A stretch of DNA of 9,716 nucleotides from an uncultured Nocardioides sp. GTDB lineage: Bacteria > Actinomycetota > Actinomycetes > Propionibacteriales > Nocardioidaceae. The translations under genes were made by a program, and so were the position numbers. The notes under the pieces were generated by a model. It saw only the letters and a list, made by a program, of their open reading frames with translations, was not told the origin of the DNA and did not search any database. Below, in pieces: positions 6,706 through 9,716 of this stretch; the first letter of the stretch is position 1; each line of letters starts with the position of its first letter. Location: the NCBI RefSeq assembly GCF_946885725.1, contig NZ_CAMPGZ010000159.1:1-9716 (forward strand). Reading direction: 5' to 3'.

Positions 6706-7254
6706 GTGACGACCACCGTCGACGTCGCGGCCCTGCTCGACCGGCTGGTCCGCGACGTACCCGACTTCCCCGAGCCCGGTGTGGTGTTCAAGGACATCAC
6801 CCCGTTGCTCGCGGACCACGACGGGTTCACCGCGGTCGTGGAGGCCCTCGCGGCCGCCGGCCGTGACGAGACCGGCGCCCCGGCGGTCGACAAGGTCGTG
6901 GGAATGGAGGCGCGCGGGTTCATCCTGGCTGCCCCGGTCGCCCTGACCCTCGGCGCCGGCTTCGTGCCGGTCCGCAAGGCCGGCAAGCTGCCCGGTCCGA
7001 CGCACGCGGTGTCCTACTCGCTGGAGTACGGCGAGGCGTCGCTCGAGGTGCACCAGGACGCTCTCACCGAGGGTGACCGGGTCCTGCTCGTCGACGACGT
7101 GCTCGCGACCGGCGGCACGGCAGCGGCCACGCACGAGCTCGTCCAGCGGTGCGGCGCGGACGTCACCGCGCTCGCCGTACTCCTCGAGCTGTCGTTCCTC
7201 CCGGGCCGGGAGACCATCGGCGACCTGCCCCTGCACAGCCTGAAGCGCGTCTAG
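6706..7254 (+). CDS. apt: adenine phosphoribosyltransferase
   Basis: Apt converts adenine and PRPP to AMP and pyrophosphate in purine salvage. The 182-residue protein has the family N-terminus ([24 protein letters not shown]), the [16 protein letters not shown] segment that contacts adenine, [22 protein letters not shown] (flexible loop), and the PRPP-binding motif [14 protein letters not shown] (126-139) with D130/D131. Length fits the family. GTG 6706 is the first start after the secF stop; AGGA (6694-6697) lies 8 nt upstream, overlapping that stop. The open frame continues upstream inside secF but is not Apt-like there. The 10-nt spacing suggests cotranscription with secDF. The secDF-apt-rel order is recurrent in actinobacteria and puts purine salvage beside (p)ppGpp metabolism; purine phosphoribosyltransferases are known (p)ppGpp targets in several bacteria, but regulation here is inference. 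Confidence 0.96.
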   Translation: MTTTVDVAALLDRLVRDVPDFPEPGVVFKDITPLLADHDGFTAVVEALAAAGRDETGAPAVDKVVGMEARGFILAAPVALTLGAGFVPVRKAGKLPGPTHAVSYSLEYGEASLEVHQDALTEGDRVLLVDDVLATGGTAAATHELVQRCGADVTALAVLLELSFLPGRETIGDLPLHSLKRV

Positions 7255-7261
7255 TCCGCGG

Positions 7262-7276
7262 GCGGGCTGGCCCCGC
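7262..7276 (+). terminator. short GC hairpin between apt and rel, weak terminator candidate
   Basis: GCGGG (7262-7266) pairs with CCCGC (7272-7276) around loop CTGGC, just after the apt stop and just upstream of the rel -10 box. The stem has only five pairs and no U-tract follows, so termination is uncertain. Confidence 0.25.
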
Positions 7277-7281
7277 ACGTC

Positions 7282-7287
7282 TAGACT
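7282..7287 (+). promoter_or_regulatory. -10 element of a rel promoter
   Basis: TAGACT is identical to the proposed yajC -10 box and lies within the 8-bp palindrome GTCTAGAC (7279-7286). A start at about 7294-7298 would give a very short leader with AGGAGG (7304-7309) near its 5' end. No -35 hexamer is recognisable; the upstream DNA is G/C-only. It gives rel its own promoter besides any read-through from apt. Confidence 0.55.
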
Positions 7288-7303
7288 GGAATCTCTGGAC
7301 GGG

Positions 7304-7309
7304 AGGAGG
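7304..7309 (+). promoter_or_regulatory. consensus Shine-Dalgarno pointing to an AUC start for rel
   Basis: AGGAGG is a perfect anti-16S match, 6 nt before ATC 7316. No ATG, GTG or TTG in the rel frame lies between apt and GTG 7352, which is 42 nt downstream of this site and has no SD of its own. Confidence 0.7.
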
Positions 7310-7315
7310 GCCGCC

Positions 7316-9676
7316 ATCAGCGACAAGAGCGTCGTACAGCCGCCCGCGGTCGTGCCCCGGGACGAGCAGCAGGAGCCGGCCCCGGCGGCACTCGAGCCTG
7401 CCGCCAGCAGCGGCCCGCCGTCCGGCCGCCGCATGCGCGCCCGCCTCGCTCGGATGGCGACCAAGAGCCAGCCCGGCAACCCCGTCCTCGAGCCGCTGTT
7501 CCGCGCCGTACGCGCCAGCCACCCCAAGGCCGACCTCGCGCTGCTCGAGCGCGCGTACCTGACCGCCGAGAAGTACCACGCCAGCCAGACGCGCAAGTCC
7601 GGCGACCCCTACATCACGCATCCGCTGGCCGTGGCGACGATCCTGGCCGACATCGGCATGACCGAGCCGACGCTCGTCGCCGCGCTCCTGCACGACACCG
7701 TCGAGGACACGCCGTACACCCTCGACGAGCTCCGCCGCGACTTCGGCGACGAGGTCGCCGCGCTGGTCGACGGCGTGACCAAGCTGGACAAGGTCAAGTA
7801 CGGCGACAGCGCGCAGGCCGAGACCATCCGCAAGATGATCGTGGCGATGAGCCGCGACATCCGCGTGCTCGTCATCAAGCTCGCCGACCGGCTGCACAAC
7901 ATGCGCACCCTGCGCTACCTCAAGCAGGAGAAGCAGGAGCGCATCGCGCGCGAGACGCTCGAGATCTTCGCTCCGCTGGCCCACCGGCTGGGCATGAACA
8001 CCCTGAAGTGGGAGCTCGAGGACCTGGCGTTCGCCACGCTGCACCCGAAGATGTACGACGAGATCGTCCGGCTCGTGGCCGAGCGGGCGCCGTCGCGCGA
8101 CTCGTTCCTTCAGCAGGTCATCGAGCAGGTCGAGAAGGACCTCCGCGACGCCAAGATCAAGGCGGTCGTGACCGGCCGGCCCAAGCACTACTACTCGATC
8201 TACCAGAAGATGATCGTGCGGGGCCGCGAGTTCTCCGACATCTACGACCTGGTCGGGATACGGATCCTCGTCGAGAGCGACCGCGACTGCTACGCCGTGC
8301 TCGGCGTCCTGCACAACCGCTGGAACCCCGTTCCCGGGCGGTTCAAGGACTACATCGCGATGCCGAAGTTCAACATGTACCAGTCGTTGCACACGACGGT
8401 CATCGGCATCCAGGGCAAGCCGGTCGAGCTGCAGATCCGGACCTTCGCGATGCACCGCCGGGCGGAGTACGGCGTCGCGGCGCACTGGAAGTACAAGGAG
8501 GCGTTCGCCCCCGGCGCCGACGGGCGCGACGGCGGCGCGGCGGAGTCCAGCAGCTCGGACATGGCCTGGGTCCGCCAGCTCCTCGACTGGCAGCACGAGA
8601 CAGAGGACCCGGGGGAGTTCCTCGAGTCGCTGCGGTTCGAGATCAACTCGGCCGAGGTCTACGTCTTCACCCCGCGCGGCGACGTGATCGCGCTGCCGAC
8701 CGGGTCGACGTGCGTCGACTTCGCCTACGCGATCCACACCGAGGTCGGCCACCGCACGATCGGCGCCCGGGTCAACGGCCGTCTGGTGCCGCTGGAGTCC
8801 AAGCTCGACAACGGCGACGTGGTCGAGGTGTTCACCTCCAAGGCGCCCAACGCGGGCCCGAGCCGTGACTGGCTCGGCTTCGTCAAGTCGCCGCGGGCGC
8901 GCAACAAGATCCGGCAGTGGTTCACCAAGGAGCGCCGCGAAGAGGCCATCGAACAGGGCAAGGAGCAGATCGGCCGGCTCATGCGCAAGGAGGGTGCTCC
9001 CCTCAAGCGCGTGCTCACCCACGAGTCGCTCGCCGCCGTCGCCGCCGAGATGCGGCTGCCCGACGTCTCCGCGCTCTACGCCGCGGTCGGTGAGGGCAAC
9101 ATCGGCGCCCAGACCGTCGTGCGCCGCGTCATCGACCTGTTCGGCGGCGAGGAGGGCGCCGCCGAGGACCTCGCCGAGGGCGTCCAGATCACCAGCGAGC
9201 GCACGCGGGCCAAGGCCGGCAGCGGCGGCGACGCCGGCGTCATCGTCAAGGGCCTCTCCGACGTGTGGGTCAAGCTCGCCAAGTGCTGCACCCCGGTGCC
9301 CGGTGACGACATCCTCGGTTTCGTCACCCGCGGCGCGGGCGTGTCCGTGCACCGTTCCGACTGCACCAACGCCGCCAGCCTCAAGGCGATGCCCGAGCGG
9401 CTCGTCGAGGTCGAGTGGGCGCCGACCGCGCAGTCGATGTTCCTGGTCAACATCCAGGTGGAGGCGCTCGACCGCGCCCGCCTGCTGTCGGACATCACCA
9501 AGGTGCTCTCCGACGTGCACGTCAACATCCTCGCCGCGTCGCTGAACACCTCCCGCGACCGCGTCGCCAAGTCCCGCTTCACCTTCGAGATGGCCGACCC
9601 CAAGCACCTCGGCCACGTCCTCAAGGCCGTCCGCTCCGTCGACGGCGTCTTCGACGCGTATCGCGTGACGCAGTAG
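7316..9676 (+). CDS. rel: bifunctional (p)ppGpp synthetase/hydrolase (RelA/SpoT family)
   Basis: This long RSH enzyme makes (p)ppGpp from ATP and GTP/GDP on stalled ribosomes and hydrolyses it again, controlling the stringent response. Numbering from ATC 7316 (786 residues): HD hydrolase domain with H102 (ITHPLAVA), H126-D127 (LLHDTVEDT) and D191 ([11 protein letters not shown]); synthetase domain with RFKD (342-345), the R-x-K-D signature of bifunctional Rel enzymes, and E371 in VELQIRT; TGS domain (about 447-508); CC/zinc-finger domain with C657-C658 ([10 protein letters not shown]), H679 and C683; ACT domain (about 705-786). All catalytic residues are present. The N-terminal ~55 residues are Pro/Ala-rich and variable. 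The start is unusual: a consensus SD selects ATC 7316; otherwise GTG 7352 gives 774 residues without an SD. It probably has its own TAGACT promoter. Function very secure, start less so. Confidence 0.96.
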   Translation: MSDKSVVQPPAVVPRDEQQEPAPAALEPAASSGPPSGRRMRARLARMATKSQPGNPVLEPLFRAVRASHPKADLALLERAYLTAEKYHASQTRKSGDPYITHPLAVATILADIGMTEPTLVAALLHDTVEDTPYTLDELRRDFGDEVAALVDGVTKLDKVKYGDSAQAETIRKMIVAMSRDIRVLVIKLADRLHNMRTLRYLKQEKQERIARETLEIFAPLAHRLGMNTLKWELEDLAFATLHPKMYDEIVRLVAERAPSRDSFLQQVIEQVEKDLRDAKIKAVVTGRPKHYYSIYQKMIVRGREFSDIYDLVGIRILVESDRDCYAVLGVLHNRWNPVPGRFKDYIAMPKFNMYQSLHTTVIGIQGKPVELQIRTFAMHRRAEYGVAAHWKYKEAFAPGADGRDGGAAESSSSDMAWVRQLLDWQHETEDPGEFLESLRFEINSAEVYVFTPRGDVIALPTGSTCVDFAYAIHTEVGHRTIGARVNGRLVPLESKLDNGDVVEVFTSKAPNAGPSRDWLGFVKSPRARNKIRQWFTKERREEAIEQGKEQIGRLMRKEGAPLKRVLTHESLAAVAAEMRLPDVSALYAAVGEGNIGAQTVVRRVIDLFGGEEGAAEDLAEGVQITSERTRAKAGSGGDAGVIVKGLSDVWVKLAKCCTPVPGDDILGFVTRGAGVSVHRSDCTNAASLKAMPERLVEVEWAPTAQSMFLVNIQVEALDRARLLSDITKVLSDVHVNILAASLNTSRDRVAKSRFTFEMADPKHLGHVLKAVRSVDGVFDAYRVTQ

Positions 9677-9715
9677 AGCCGGATGCCGGAGCGTGGAAGT
9701 ACGCCGACCCGGCTC
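9676..9715 (+). terminator. nested hairpin after rel, possible terminator
   Basis: GAGCCGG (9676-9682), beginning at the last base of the rel stop, pairs with CCGGCTC (9709-9715). An inner GCGT (9691-9694) pairs with ACGC (9701-9704) around GGAAGT. Whether a U-tract follows cannot be seen because the window ends. It is a plausible rho-independent terminator or 3'-end structure. Confidence 0.4.
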
Positions 9716-9716
9716 G

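Noticed and set aside
5385..6986. A 533-codon open frame on the minus strand opposite secF and the start of apt
   Set aside because: Low-complexity Arg/Gly/Val-rich translation that spans two well-conserved sense genes; no ribosome site or domain seen.
7163..9616. An 817-codon open frame on the minus strand opposite apt and rel
   Set aside because: The translation is repetitive Arg/Val/Asp/Gly/Leu-rich with no family signature, and it runs opposite a fully conserved rel. High GC at third positions removes stops from the complementary frame, so this is an artefact.
1..9716. A search for a defence, toxin-antitoxin, mobile or biosynthetic system
   Set aside because: Every substantial coding region is a conserved housekeeping gene in a familiar actinobacterial order; no integrase, transposase, CRISPR repeat, tRNA or att-like repeat was seen.

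Overview
This is high-GC DNA with strong G/C third-codon preference, GTG starts and TAnnnT-type -10 boxes. The gene order and protein signatures are those of an actinobacterium. The LexA-type palindrome, the Pro/Ser/Asp-rich insertion in SecD and the Rel sequence suit a Nocardioides-like member of the Propionibacteriales, but the genus is inference. All genes lie on the + strand, and the window is chromosomal housekeeping DNA. I see no mobile element, CRISPR array, tRNA or rRNA, and no credible new multi-gene system.

Layout: (1) The 3' part of a YebC-family gene (to 617) ends in a hairpin. (2) ruvC-ruvA-ruvB (755-3013) is a tightly packed Holliday-junction operon with overlapping or 1-nt-spaced genes. 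It is preceded by a perfect 11-bp inverted repeat with a CGAAC-N4-GTTCG core, a textbook actinobacterial LexA/SOS box next to a -10-like hexamer. (3) A non-coding gap (3014-3237) holds a hairpin at the ruvB stop, a striking 53-nt palindromic element, and a TAGACT promoter. (4) yajC-secD-secF (3238-6695) encodes the SecDF-YajC accessory complex of the Sec translocon; secD and secF overlap by ATGA. (5) apt (6706-7254) is adenine phosphoribosyltransferase, close behind secF. (6) rel (7316-9676) is a bifunctional (p)ppGpp synthetase/hydrolase with its own TAGACT -10 box. A nested hairpin follows it to the window edge.

Functionally the window joins three housekeeping modules: SOS-controlled recombination repair, protein export, and nucleotide salvage with the stringent response. 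The most notable points are the rel start, where the best ribosome binding site points to an AUC codon rather than a canonical start; the palindromic element between ruvB and yajC; the perfect SOS box; and the roughly 110-residue low-complexity insertion in SecD.
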